In this document: positions 12,601 through 26,387 of the stretch, one piece after another | Position numbering within the stretch: the first letter of the stretch is position 1 | How the letters are laid out: each line of letters starts with the position of its first letter | Origin: Blastocystis sp. Blastoise | Lineage: Eukaryota > Sar > Bigyra > Opalinata > Blastocystidae | Assembly: GCA_039096225.1 (NCBI GenBank) | Contig: JBBPEB010000004.1 | Coordinates: 530,001 to 594,000 of the forward strand | Reading direction: 5' to 3' | DNA length: 64,000 nucleotides | Program-made: the position numbers and the translations under genes | Notes under the pieces: generated by a model | Database searches by the model: none | Told to the model about the DNA's origin: nothing | The model's input: only the letters and a program-made list of their open reading frames with translations

Positions 12601-14352
12601 ATGAAGGATAAAACATCAGAAGAATACCATCGACTTGAACAATTAAATAATAATATGCGTATTATATATTATATATATATATATTATATATTATATATTA
12701 TTTTTCTAAAGAATTTACATTATTCAAATCATTAACTATATATATATGCTAAATATTGTTGTTTAAAAAATAATATTTTTTTATATGCTGATTTAGTTAT
12801 TTACTATATATATGTCAGCCATCATTCTTTATCAAATATATATATATATATAGGTAATCAATTATTACATGAAACCATAGAATTAGATAAAATAAAAGAA
12901 GATCAGATTTATCATCGAAACCAACAAATCATTCAAAATCAAGATCCAGAAGCACGTGCTACATGTGCGTTTAATCCAGAGCATGTGATGCCACGTTCGT
13001 CATTAGAGAAACATCATAATAAATGTCCTGATGCTGATTGGACAATCTTTCAAAAGTGTCCGTATATATATATATAATATAATATATAATATATAATATA
13101 TATAATATATAATATATTATATTATATATTGATAATAATTACATATATAACTTTTAAATAATATAGTTTATATATATATATTATATATCACATTAATAAT
13201 ATTCTATTTATGTATTTTTTTGAATATAAATTTAACTATATAATGAATAATACTATATTATTATATATATATATAGTTATAACGATCTTCATATTATTCG
13301 AAAAACTGATTTGAATCATCATTTACAAACCTGTAATGATTATCAATTATATTTATTAAAGAAGAAACAGTATGATTTAGAAGAAGAAAATGATGAAATA
13401 GAAGAAGAAACACAAAAAGGTGAACTAGATAAAGAAGAAGGAGAAATAGATACAGAAGAAAAATATACTAATTTACTTAATAATAGTGATTCTACAATAA
13501 ATAGAGAATTAACAAATCAAAAAGATGATTTTAAAGAAAAGAAAAAAATAAATAAAAATAGTAATAATAACAATTATCTTAAAAAACAGTTAGAAATCGC
13601 ACGTTATGAAATTCAATCTTCTTATCCGTATATATATATATATATATAGTATTGTATATCAATAATATATTAATTTATATTATATATCAATAATAAATAT
13701 ATATATATAGATTATTAGATAACTTTACTGGTGATTATGCACGTACTTCTGTATATATATATTAAAGTCTTTTTTTTAACTCTATTAAAGACACTAAATA
13801 TATATATATATATATATTTATTATTATATATATGTTTTTAGATTATGAATAATTTATATATTTTGAATGAAATGATATACCCAATTGTCATTGATATATT
13901 ATGGGAAGAATATAAAGCAGATTTAGTTTCTATTATTGAGAAATTAGATACGGGTTGTAATTATTCAGAAGATTCAGCCATTTTCACCACTTTAGCTCTT
14001 ATTGAAACAAATAGATCCTTATTTGAAAAGTATATTTCATTTATATTTAGTCAATATCTTTATTGAATTATATAATTAATCAAAAATCAATTATCTTTTA
14101 TCTTTAAAATAAATACTATTCTATAATAGACGAGGATTCTTATTAAAACAAGAACTTAAGGAAACTATCAAAAAATTACGTTCCTTAAGAGCTTTACTTC
14201 CTGAATTCTGGAGTCCTTTAGACCCTATGCCAAATCCAGCTTATGTATTTAGAGATATCAAAGAAGTTATATCAAAACTTAACGTAATTGGAATTGATAT
14301 GCCACATTTCAGAGAACTAATCTGCTGTAGGGACTCCACAAGGAGAGTATAA
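9629..14352 (+). CDS. SET-domain methyltransferase fused to tandem CHHC zinc fingers
   Basis: About 19 exons, all joined by in-frame GT-AG introns, give a protein of about 750 residues. The N-terminal part is unassigned. A SET domain follows (10021-11700): NPSYGVFCKDTIYAGEVLGV, then DGAFYRNFVSYINDCHS, then PNCVLAECSVHSIPVVFCIA with KDINCGEELTIEYEMNYW. These are the SET core and its N-x-(C) and GEELxxxY motifs; such enzymes methylate lysines on histones or other proteins. A helical, probably coiled-coil region comes next. Two fingers then fit C-x5-H-x9-H-x3-C exactly (12964-13026 and 13057-13334, the second split by an intron). A Glu/Lys-rich linker and an unassigned C-terminal domain end the protein. 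CHHC fingers are known from U11-48K, TRM13 and GTSF1, where they bind RNA. No Pre-SET or Post-SET cysteines are seen. Confidence 0.8.
10984..11220. repeat. Intronic minisatellite in the SET-CHHC gene
   Basis: Four tandem copies of a unit of about 55 bases built around CAAAAACAATTATATATATA and GAATAATTAATAAATTTATT fill the intron between two SET-coding exons. Confidence 0.75.
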
Positions 14353-14694
14353 ATGTTTGAATGCGTATATTGACTTTCTCAGACATTTCACAATTATGGC
14401 TATATTCATTTCTTGTTTTGTTTTGTTGTTTATAATTCTATATCACAATTAGAGTGTATTTATGTCCAAAAACATGATTAAATAAACATTTTCTTTCCAT
14501 TTATTCATCAAAATGACTATTTTACTGTTCCAAATAAAAACTGTATTTATTTCACTGCCTTCCCAAGGAAAACCGAATTTCTCGAGGGAACAAAAATAAT
14601 AGTAAAAAAATCTTCAATTTTTCTTTTTGTTTTGATTTTTAGTAAACTCAAAAGAATTAAACAAAGTTTAATTTTTAGAAATATATTCACATAA
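14353..14694. other. Intergenic spacer
   Basis: A 340-base tandem-gene spacer that serves as the 3' region of SET-CHHC and the 5' region of the next gene. Nothing else is seen. Confidence 0.45.
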
Positions 14695-17600
14695 ATGACG
14701 GAGTCTATTGATTATCTCCATCATTTGATTCTTATTTCGAAAACTGCAGATGGTCTTTTTGAAATAGATGATACAAAACCTTGTGTAGGCTATTTTAGAA
14801 AGTTTATTATTGATATGTGCCATAAAATCAATCTAGTACTTCAGCAAGACTCTGTGTTTCAATATATGGGTTCTCAGATGAATCTATTATCTCTTTGGTC
14901 ACAGGATTATCAGTATGATGAATCCTCGCTTCAAAAATTTGTTGATATAACAAAACAGTATTATCAAGATCTTGTTCATCGCTCTGAGAAGCAAACTAAA
15001 TCCTATGTATGTTGTTCTTAATGAATCCTTACTTTTTTAAAAATAAGATCTGTTGTTTTTAACTATTTAAATGTATTACTTGTAGGCATTTCATTATTCT
15101 TTTTTGCCATAGTTGTTTATATAATATTTATTTAGTAATAGATTAATATATATATAGATATACGATATTGAGCAGACGATTATTGCGTTGCAGATGATTC
15201 TTATATGTGGTTATACAAAGAAAAATGCATTTGAGTTTTATCAATATTTATGTAATTCTATTGTATTCTGCGATATAATTGCAAAAAAAGTATTTCAAGA
15301 TGTTCCTACGACTGTTCATGATCAGTTACAAGTTATTTGCCATATTAATTATATAAAATCACAAGCTTATTTATTATTACCTTCGTCGTTATATGAATCT
15401 ATACAAATCAGTGATGAATTTACATTTGAAAATATAACTAAAGAAAATACATTTAGAAATCTTTTAACTAAGGAACATTGTAGTAATTATGTTGAAGATT
15501 CTTTATGTTTAAAAGAATTACAACATTATAAATATAAGATTATGAATAATTCTAGTCTTCCTTCTATAGTATTTCTTCGTGATGTTAAGAAAGTTTTAGA
15601 TATTGATACTCAACAATTTTTATTACAAACAAAAGATTTCTCAAAACATAATAGTATATCTTCTTTAGATCAAGATATTACAAATAATAACAATAATTTA
15701 GGATTAATAGAATCTGAGGAAGAAACTACTGTTGATCCTTATGCAAATGGAATTACGTTAGAAACACTTTTTAATACGAATTCATGTTCTTTATTAACTG
15801 ATATTGAGGCTATAAATATCTCAAATCCTGTATTTAATAAAAGTGATTCAATTTCTTCAAATACATTATTAGTATCTACATCGAATGTTATTCCTTTATC
15901 TTCATTATCATCTTCTTCTTCTTTCTCTAATGATACTTTTCATAAACTTCCTGAGCAACCAAAACAAATATTAATATCTACAATGAAAAATCCTATTCAT
16001 AGTTCTCTTCCTAATAATATATCTCCTTATCAAAATGAATCCATGCTATCTTCCTCTCTACCTTCTATAGCGTCTCCTTCTCCTACTACAACTAATAATC
16101 AACCTTCTTTACATAAACATAATGATTCTTATGAAAATTCTTCTATTTTTATTCATTCAGAAAGTCTACCTCCTTCTCCATCTATACATACTACTATACA
16201 TAAATCAGTCATTCTTAATAATATTAATGATAATAAAAATAATAAAAAGAATAACGATAATAATTATAATAATAATAATAATAAAAAGAATAACGATAAT
16301 AATTCTATGAATAATGATTCAATTTCTAATACAAGTATGTCTATAGAATATTCTTCTATTCCTCAATCAACTATTCATTTTTCTAAAGAAAATAATCATT
16401 CTTCATCTGATGATCCCAGTTTCTTTGAAAGCAGTGACAACTCCAGTAATAGTGATACTAGTGATACTAGTGATAATAATAGTGATAAGAATGACGAGGA
16501 TAGTGATGATGATAATGATGTATATGATATGAATGATAATCCATTTGAATGTATACCTCCTCCTCCACCTCCTCCTCCGTCTACTAGTACTGATAATAAT
16601 AATGATAATAATAATAATAAGAAAAATACAAAAGATAAGAAAAAACAAAAATCTGTTTCAAAAGATGATTCCAGTTCTGACGATGATAGTTATTCAGATG
16701 ATAGTTATTCAGATGATAGTTATTCTGATGATAGTTATTCTGATGATAGTTATTATGATAGTTATTCTGATGATAGTTATTCTGATAGTAGCAGTGAAAG
16801 TGAAAATGATAAAGATAATAAACATAAGTCTATATCTAATACAAAGAAGAGTAATAAATCAAAATCAACATCTAAGAAAGATATTATAGATAATAGTGAA
16901 GATTCTGATTCTTTTGATTATGATAATGAATCTCGTTTCTTTGAAGACGCTCCTCCTCCTCCTCCTCCACCTCCTCCTTCTCTTAATGTTCCTTCTGTTC
17001 CTACTAAGAATGATATTAATTTTAATAATGATAATAATAATACCATGAAAAAGAATAAGGAGAAGATTACTTCTCATAATAAAGAGTTATTATCAACAGA
17101 TACTGATACTTCATCAAATGATTCAAGTGATAGTGATAATAGCGATCATGATAATAATAGTGATGATAGTGATAATAATAGTGATTATAGTAACAGTTAT
17201 ACTAATGATAAAGAAGATTCTAATTCAGATGATGTATATGATATGAATGATAATCCATTTGAATGTATACCTCCTCCTCCTCCACCTCCTCCACCTTGTT
17301 CTTCTTCTAAGGATTCTATGAAGAAATCAACAACTAATGAAGATACAATCAATAATTCAATTTTATCGAAAGAACATCAAGTAGAACTAAATAATAATCA
17401 ATCACAATCAAGTTGTAAGAAAATTGATTCTATTCAAGAAATATCTATTTCTTCAAATACTTCTTTAGATAACTTGGATTCTAAAGAAACTACTAGCGAT
17501 GATTCTAATGAAGAAAGTGATTCTGATAATAGTTATGATTCTATTGTTCAACACGCATATGATGATATAAATGAAACTAGTGATGATGATAATGATGTAT

Positions 17601-20425
17601 ATGATATGAATGATAATCCATTTGAATGTATACCTCCTCCTCCTCCACCTCCTCCTCCATCTACTAGTACTGATAATATTATTAATAATAATAATATTGA
17701 CGATAATAATAATATTAATAATAATAATAATATTGACGATAATAATAATAGTAATAATAATATTAACGATAATAATAATAATACCATTCCTCTTCCTCCA
17801 CCTCCTGCTACTAATAAAACAATTAATAATAATTCTAATGATTCACAATTATTATCGAATGATTCTACTTCAATAGATACTAATAATTCTACATCTTTAT
17901 CTTCATCACAAGTTGATAATATACCTAATAGTAATATACATAATAATATATTATTATCTTCGTCTTCTGTATATTCACAATCATCAATAAATAGTTCTGT
18001 AGAAACAGGACAACAGATCAAAGAAGAAGAAATAGTTCTTAAAAAGTCAGTTTCTGAAAGAGAAGAAAAGAAAAAACATCGTAAACATCATCATAATGAA
18101 AAAGAAGATATTACTATTTCTAAAGAAAACGATATTCCATTAGCTTCTCCTACTACTCCTATTGACAATAGTAAATCTTCTATAAAAGAAGAGAAGAAAG
18201 AAAAGAAAGTTAAAAAATTGAAATTTAATTCTAAAAAAGCTCCTAAAGAAGTAAAAGTATCTAAAGTTGAATATAATATGAATGATTTATTAGAAACAAT
18301 AGGACCACAAGAATTAATGGGTGTAGATTTATCTGCTTCATTCTTAAGTAATATTAATGAAGATGGTGCATTTACTGAATATCAAAATGAACAAAAGAAA
18401 ATACTATTAGAAAAAGAAAAAAAGAAAATAGAAGAAGAACAAAAGAAACGAGAAGAAGAAAAAAAGAAACGAGAATCATTACCTAATTCACATGAATCTA
18501 TTGCTTCTACATCTCATCATACAGTCTCTTCATTAGTATCATCTTATAATAATGAACAATCTTCAAATACATCATTACGTGATTCTTTAAATAGTAGGCA
18601 TTCAACAAATTCAATTCATAGTAATTATCAAGAATCACAAAATATCAATTATTATACAAATCCCATACCTATTCCTTCTCAAGAAATAATATCAGATACA
18701 CTTTCTACTACTTCATCTCATAGTATCACTCATCAATCATCATCAAATCATTCTACTATTCCTGCTGCAATTCCTATTCAACCACAAGGTATACCTATTC
18801 AACAACAAGGTGTGTCTATACAACAACAAGCAATACCGATTCAACCACAAGGTATTCCCATACAATCTAATCCTATTCAACAAACAATACCTATTGGCAT
18901 ATCAACAAATAATCCTATTCAACAAACGATACCTATTGGTATATCAACAAATAATCCTATCCAATCTACATTATCTTCTAAGTTACCTCAAAGAAATTCT
19001 ATTTCAAATCAAACAATTTCAAATACTAATAATCAATCTAATTCTTATAATAATCATATTCCTTTAGCTGTTCCACTTACTACTACTTCTTCTTCTACTA
19101 CTAATAATACATCATCTTCAATATATCATAAATCAACAGGAAGTATGCAAGCTATACCTGTACAAACGATGAATTCTCATATGACTTCTTTATCATCAAA
19201 TCAAATTCCTAAAGAATCAATATCTACTGCTATTCCTATTCATTCTCATGAAGGATCTTTTGAAATCAATACTATTCAAAATCAAAATTATATGAGTGAT
19301 ACAAATTCATTAAAGAGATTATCTATTGAAAAACCTTCTTCCTCTTCAATAGAATATGGTATTCCAATTCAACCACAATCAACAACAACAACAAAAAGAC
19401 CTCTTCCTACTACTATTCCTTCTATTCCTGTATTTATTAATAATAATACTATTAATCCTCATGAATATCAACAAAATACATATATAAATAATCCTATGTC
19501 TTCTCCTCCACCTATGTATTCAAATAGCCAATCAAATAATGAATATTCCTCTTATAATAATAATATTCCTGCTCAACCTTATTCATCTTCAACTATACCT
19601 TCTATTCCTTCATATACATCATCAATCAATAGAAATCAAATTCAATCAACATCAAATAATAATTCTAATTATATGTCTTATTATCAAACATCGTCTACTA
19701 TGACTAATCCTCCTTATAATCAACACTATTCTACAGGAAATACAACTATGAATCCACAATATACTACTAATCTATCTCAACCTAATTATTCTAATCAATC
19801 AAATAATACTATTAATATGAATATTGTCAATCCATATGGAAATGATAATTCAAATTATTCTGGAATATCTTTACAAAATAATATTATTATGAATGCTACT
19901 ATTCCTGTAGACCGCTCTTTTTTTGATAATATATCATATCAAGTATTATATATATATATATATATATATTACTTTTTGTTTTTCATACTTTAATATTTCT
20001 CTTTTCTTTTTTATAGTGATATATATGTAATATTTTTTTTTTATTATATGTTTATAGACTATAAATGTTTATATATAGACTCTTTTACAATCAATTCAAG
20101 AAATTCACAACTATTGTGAATCTATTCGTTATTCAAACCCTCAAAATGCACGTGCAGCTCTAACTAAAGCTGTACAATTTGTGGATTGTGTTTGCTATGG
20201 TATATATATAGAATAATATACATTTTAGTTTTTAATAATTTTTATTCTTTTCTTTTCTACAAATTAATAAATTATTATATATGTATCTATTTATTTATAC
20301 ATATCTATTAATATATATATATAGCAACTTGTTATAATACTCAAGAAGAACAGCAATTACTTATTGAACAATCTTCAATGAGAACTTTATATAAAGCGAT
20401 AGGAAAAGAAATGAAACGAAAGTAA
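14695..20425 (+). CDS. Giant disordered protein with possible Vta1/LIP5-like ends and NPF-polyproline cassettes
   Basis: Four exons (14695-15006, 15194-19942, 20079-20199 and 20325-20425) encode about 1,760 residues. The first 200 or so residues are helical and ordered (KPCVGYFRKFIIDMCHKI, then YTKKNAFEFYQYLCNSIVF and HINYIKSQAYLLL). The last 70 are also ordered (IQEIHNYCESIRY, ARAALTKAVQFVD). Both ends loosely resemble the N-terminal MIT-like fold and C-terminal Vps4-binding region of Vta1/LIP5, an ESCRT cofactor. This is a weak, by-eye match. The middle is Ser/Asn/Asp/Gln low complexity with acidic SYSDDSYSDD repeats and a charged coiled coil. Three near-identical cassettes read DVYDMNDNPFECI followed by 8-9 prolines; a fourth polyproline is preceded by RFFEDA. 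NPF is the EH-domain ligand of endocytic adaptors. A run of IPIQPQ repeats lies near 18770-18970. Confidence 0.6.
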
Positions 20426-21006
20426 ATTAGTTATAGCTTATCATAATTTTAATTCAATTTTATATATACCTACTTAGTTTATATTTCAAAAACGAAAAAC
20501 AATAATATTTAATAATATATTATTTATATATATATATTGTTGTCTTTGTTATTTATTTTCTTTTTATTTTAAAATTCATTCATTATTTCAAAGTTTGTTT
20601 ATTATATCTAAGTACAACTAATTTGTTTTCCTTATTCATTATTTTGTGTCTGTTTTTATTTTTTTTTACATTTATATATGATGTATATACTCTTGTACTT
20701 ATGATATTTGTTTTTAATTATTTACAACTTTTATTATTTTATTTTTCATTATCTTGTTTATGTGTTTTTAGTAGTATAAAATACATTATTAAATATGTGT
20801 GTTTTTAGTAGTATAAGTTAAACTTATTATTCAATATATGCCTTTGAAATAAAACGTTATTAATTATTGTGTATTAGAGAATGAAAATCATTGTAGAAAA
20901 TAATTATATTTATAAAAACAAACTCTGTAATAGAATGAGACTATAAGAGAACGTATTCTATTTAACTAATTATTAAGCAAAAAATTTAGTTTATGTTTGT
21001 CATTTT
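20426..21006. other. Intergenic spacer up to the inserted element
   Basis: This AT-rich region is 3' of the giant protein. Its right end is the original 3' flank of the fucosidase gene before the element inserted. No gene is seen. Confidence 0.45.
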
Positions 21007-21025
21007 CACTGGTGGGCAGCTTTTT
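21007..21025 (+). repeat. Left terminal inverted repeat
   Basis: CACTGGTGGGCAGCTTTTT, a perfect 19-base reverse complement of 26390-26408. Its G+C content is well above the surroundings. Confidence 0.85.
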
Positions 21026-21455
21026 CCCTTTTATACCAGGTTCCCCATAAATTTATACCAAAATTACGAAAAAATCGGTCTTTAATTTTTTTTATACCGA
21101 CGAAAGTAATTTATACCACAAAAATAAAAATAAACTTGGTATAATGTTGTGTAGACACTCATATAAATTCGTTGTTTTATATTTATATATTTATATCTAA
21201 GAAATTGATAGTAAGATGTTTTATTTGTATATTAACTGATAATTTAAGACTTTCTATAACATATTCAAGAAATTATCCACAATATCTAGGACAATCATTT
21301 TTAATTTTGTTCGGCAATTTGCTTAATTGAATTATTCACGTATACTAACGAATTCACAGACTCGAAAGAACATAGAATTGAATATGAATTATGATAAAGT
21401 TGCCATTCTTATGAATGTCAGAAAATTGTCACTGGCGGACCATTTTCTTGTCCAG

Positions 21456-21475
21456 GGTTAGGGTTAGGGTTTGAG
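21456..21475 (+). repeat. Interstitial telomere-like TTAGGG run
   Basis: About three units of TTAGGG (GGGTTAGGGTTAGGGTTTGA) sit inside the element. CACTGGCGGAC, resembling the element's own terminus, begins 26 bases upstream at 21430. TTAGGG is the common eukaryotic telomere repeat. Confidence 0.6.
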
Positions 21476-23786
21476 TTCAGTTTAAGACAAAAAAAAGAAA
21501 AAAATCGGTCGAAAAAAAGTCTTTAACTAACAAAAGAAAAAATTGTATAAAAAAAATTATTTTTTTAAAAAATCAAAAATTTATTTTTAAGCTTATCAAG
21601 CTTTGTTGATTGCTTTTCATTTATTTTCGAGCATCAACTATCTCAAGAAGTCTGTGAACCTTTAAATTAGTAAATATTTTATAATTATTTTATATACAAA
21701 TACTTAATCAGTAATTATGTTATCGTTTATTTATTTTTAGAACTTATAGATGTCACCAACAGTTTCAAGCCTTCTCTTTAGTCACGCAGGTCTCTTCAAA
21801 AGTATATAAATATAAAATATAATAATTTTGTCTAATTTCTATTTTATTTATTTAGGTTGTAATTGAATGAGATCATTCAATTTGCTTTAATGGTAGTAAT
21901 GGATGGTTTCAAATCAAAAAAATTTCAAAATAAATTAAAAAGGAGAGAATGGGAGACATTCATTTCCGTATATATTTATTATTATTTATTTTTTTATTTA
22001 TTTTTACTTTATTCACTATCTATATTACTCTAGGGTAGTTATCGAATCTTGAAAAAGTGATTTAATTGAAAGAATTGTTTTTCGTATTTATTATTAGGTA
22101 TTTATAAATTTTTTTATTATTATTAGTTTTGTATTTTTATAATATTCTATTTTCTTATTTTAGATGTAGATTGAATTAAAATATATTGGAGAATATTGTT
22201 TTATATATTTATTTTATTTTAGATTTATTTATTCACTTTTTTATATAGAATTGAATGTATTAAAATTTATATTATTTATTACTCTATATATTTATAAATT
22301 ATTTATTATCATTATTATATATATATTTTTTATATATTCATTCTATTTATTATTTATATAGTATCATTTGATTAATTGAACAATTATATCAAAGTTCATT
22401 ATAGAAAATTATTGTATATATATATATATATATATTATTATATATTATTATATATATATATATATATTATTATATATATATATATTATTATATATATATA
22501 TATTATTAAGAATATTTCTCAATTTTTTCAATATATTTTTAAATTATTAAAATGATTTTGTATTATATATATAGGCATCTAATACTATTTGAATACTGAG
22601 AATTAATCAGCATAAAGATAGAACATAGGTTATTACTACTTGCTTTCATTATAATATGGTATATATATATTATATATTGTAGTATTTATTATATATCTAT
22701 GTCTATAGCAGAATAAAATATTTAGAATTAAAGAAAACAGTTATTATTATATTGATTATGACGAATCTTAAATGATTTATATATATAATTATGTATATAT
22801 ATATTATTATATATATTATTATATATAATGTTTTCTATATACATATATTATTATTATATTGTTTATTATATATATATATATATAGTTTTTCAGTATAATA
22901 GAAACTAGACAATTGAATAAATTCTTATAGGGAAAAATATAGAAAAGTTTATTCCTTTTAATAAAAGGATTTGGAAAATTAGTATATTAATAATTTTGTT
23001 TATATGGATTAATCTCGATTATATATTTATATATATATCTTTATTTATATGCATTTTAATGTTATTATTGTAAAAAAATAGTTATATATATATTATTATA
23101 TTATTATATATAATTATATTATTATTATCTTTATTATTACTATTTTTATTTCATAGATATATATGAATATAGATATAGATAGACTTCTCTCGATTGTAAT
23201 AAGAATGGGTTAGTGTCAAGAGAGTCTCACTATTTATTGCGAGTTCAGTTTATTTGGAATTATATCAAGTTAAACATATTATTATAAAAGTATATATTTA
23301 ATTATAATATTTCCAAATAAATATATTATTATATGTATCTATTATATATAGTTTAGTATCATGAAAAGAAAGTGGTAGAGAAGTTACTATGAACCCTCAA
23401 AAATGTCTTTTCTTTTGGTTAATCTGTTTTATATGGTTTAACATACTATTATGTATATTATTAAATATATATTACTGTTATTACACTTTATATATAACAT
23501 TATATATTACTATATATTATAAATTCATTTTAGCTTTCTCTATCTATAGTTATATATGTATTAAATCAACAAGGAGATATTATATATATGTTTTGAATAT
23601 TGTGCTTCTTATGATGTGAATAAAATATAAAATAAGAATTCGAGATTATTCATATAAGTATATATATTAAAATTACTATGTATTTATTAATTTATATTAT
23701 AATATATATATAGTTAAATATATTTATGATTCTTCTTTAGTAGAGAATCACAGTTTACATAAAGTATATATTATGTATATACAATA

Positions 23787-23828
<42 letters not shown>

Positions 23829-24340
23829 TTTAGCTACTATTCTATATGTATTTGTCTATATTTATTTTTATATAAACATATATAGTGTAAGAATACATTA
23901 TTCTTTCTTGAGTACTCAATGAAATTTATGTTATTTGTTTCTGGTACTACTATCTCTCCTATAGTATATAATGTTATTATTATTATATCATTTTTTATAT
24001 TTATATGTATATATTATTATACATAAAACTATATATATATATACATATATGTTATTATATACGTTTAACAAACAATTTAGAATACTATATCTATTATATC
24101 TATTTATAAATAGATCATTTTTCCCGTGATTCTTCTTATACTTTCACCTTTAGAATTAATATACTTAAGTAGAAAATAAATGCCTTAAAATGAGATTAAT
24201 TACTCTTAATTATTGTATTCTTCAACTAATTAATATATACATATATAATAAAAAGAATAGATAGAAATGAAGACTAATGAAATGAGAGAGTTTTATTTAT
24301 ATCGAGGAATGTGTTGAATGTTTCAGTATATATATATTCA

Positions 24341-24657
24341 TTTATTAATCTTTATTTATATCTATTTATATCTATTTAAATATATTTATATTTATTTATG
24401 TCTATTTATATCTATTTATATTTATTTATATTTATTTATATTTATTTATATTTATTTATATTTATTTATATTTATTTATATTTATTTATATTTATTTATA
24501 TTTATTTATATCTGTTTATATTTATATATATGTTTATATTTATTTATATTTATTTATATATCTATTTATATTTATTTATATCTATTTATATCTATTTATA
24601 TTTATTTATATCTATTTATATTTATTTATATCTATTTAAATATATTTATATAGATTA
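24341..24657 (+). repeat. 10-bp minisatellite TTTATTTATA
   Basis: About 30 copies of TTTATTTATA with TCTATTTATA variants. The apparent reading frames rich in Ile, Tyr, Leu and Phe across it are repeat artefacts. Confidence 0.85.
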
Positions 24658-26387
24658 AATAGATATATAATTATTGTAATTCTTTTCTCTACTACTATTA
24701 CTCTTTCTCTTAATCAGTAGCCTGTTTTAAAAAGATAATATATACAATGGAGAATGAACAATATATACGTATATGTACATATAGGTTATATACATGGATT
24801 ATATATATATAGGTTATATAATAAATGTTATATATATATATAAATCTATCCTAAATTAAAATAATCAACTAGTATTTATTAACTCATTCTTATTATAAGT
24901 AATTATATTATATTGTTGTTTTTATATTTACTTTTTATTATATATATATCTTTTTATTATTATAATATTAATAAATTATTTTATTTATTCTCTTTGTATA
25001 ATATATAATAGTTAATAATCTTTTAGTTTTTATAATCTTTTTTAAATGAAAATAATTGAAAATAAAGCTTGTATATATATATTTATAATATTTTTAGAAA
25101 ATATTTTTATTTATTGAAAATAACCTTAAAACCATTTAATTAAGCTTTTTAAAAGCTAATTTTACACTTATTCATCTCTACAAGTGTATTGCTATTAAAA
25201 GAAAACATAAATATAATAAAATATTTTATCTCAGTATTTGTTAATCAGTTTGATAAAAGTTCGTTATTTGTATATATTTTGACTCAAAACGACTCACTGA
25301 CAATCAATCAACACTACAACGTCAATAAAGCTCATAAGTAAAACAAATATGAAAGTAATTGCCTTCAAGAATGGAAGTTTTTTACACCAGTAACCTTAAA
25401 ACCATTGTCAGAGTACAATTTATATATTTATAAACAACCATATTACACAAGCATTAATATATACATTTTTCTTAACTTCAAAGTGAAGTTTTACTAAAAA
25501 TATTACAGAGTCGAAATAACCCCTGGATTTTAGTACTTTTCTTATATATAAAAAAATTCATACAAATTCATATTCAGGGCCATGCTTATTCTTTTTTCAA
25601 GAAAACACTTACAAAAATCTTTATATTTATTAATATTTATAAAGTTGGTTGTTTTCTTTAAAATGGTATTTTTTTTCATTCCCTATATATCTATTATTCT
25701 ATAGCTTGTATATATAACTCAAATTATTCAAAAATAAGCACAGATTCTCTTCGTGATTATAAATATAGCTTCTTCTATAACGATCAGCTGACCAGAAATA
25801 ACTTGATTTCAAAGGTAACCTCTCTTGTTGTTCTGCTTCAAGGAAATGCGATTCTCCATGAGCTCTTAAACTGTATGTATTTATTTATCCTTTTATTTAT
25901 TACATTTCTATAATTATATTTTTATAGGTTCCTTATATGAGTAGAAAACAAAGTCCCTCGGTCAAAATTAAATAATAGTTTTTTATATTTTACTTTATTT
26001 AATTGTTTATTCTTTTATTTTTTTGTATTTTGTTATTTTTATTGTTTTTTATGCTTAAACAACTAAAATATGTATTAAAAGAAGACAAAGAAATAATGTG
26101 TTTAAAACAGTCTAAAATAATCCTAATGAAAGTCTAAAATGTAAAATAGATGTTGTTATGGACATTTTTATCTTATATATATCAACAGTAAATACAACCA
26201 CTGTCATTATGGAATACCAAAAAAAAACATTAAAAATAAGTCGTAGTCATAAAAAGATACATGGCCCGTCACTATAGGAATACAAAACCCACCATAAGTT
26301 TATACCAGGAAAAGTCCTGTATATACCAGAAAATCACTTTTTTTATACCAAAAAACAGCTAGGGTGCATACCAGAATTTTCACGATT

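Noticed and set aside
17548..18021. Minus-strand frame of 157 codons with poly-Gly and poly-Leu
   Set aside because: Antisense of the polyproline and polyasparagine regions of the giant protein, with no splice partners.
24318..24658. Open frames rich in Ile, Tyr, Leu and Phe
   Set aside because: Produced by the TTTATTTATA minisatellite, whose period keeps frames open.
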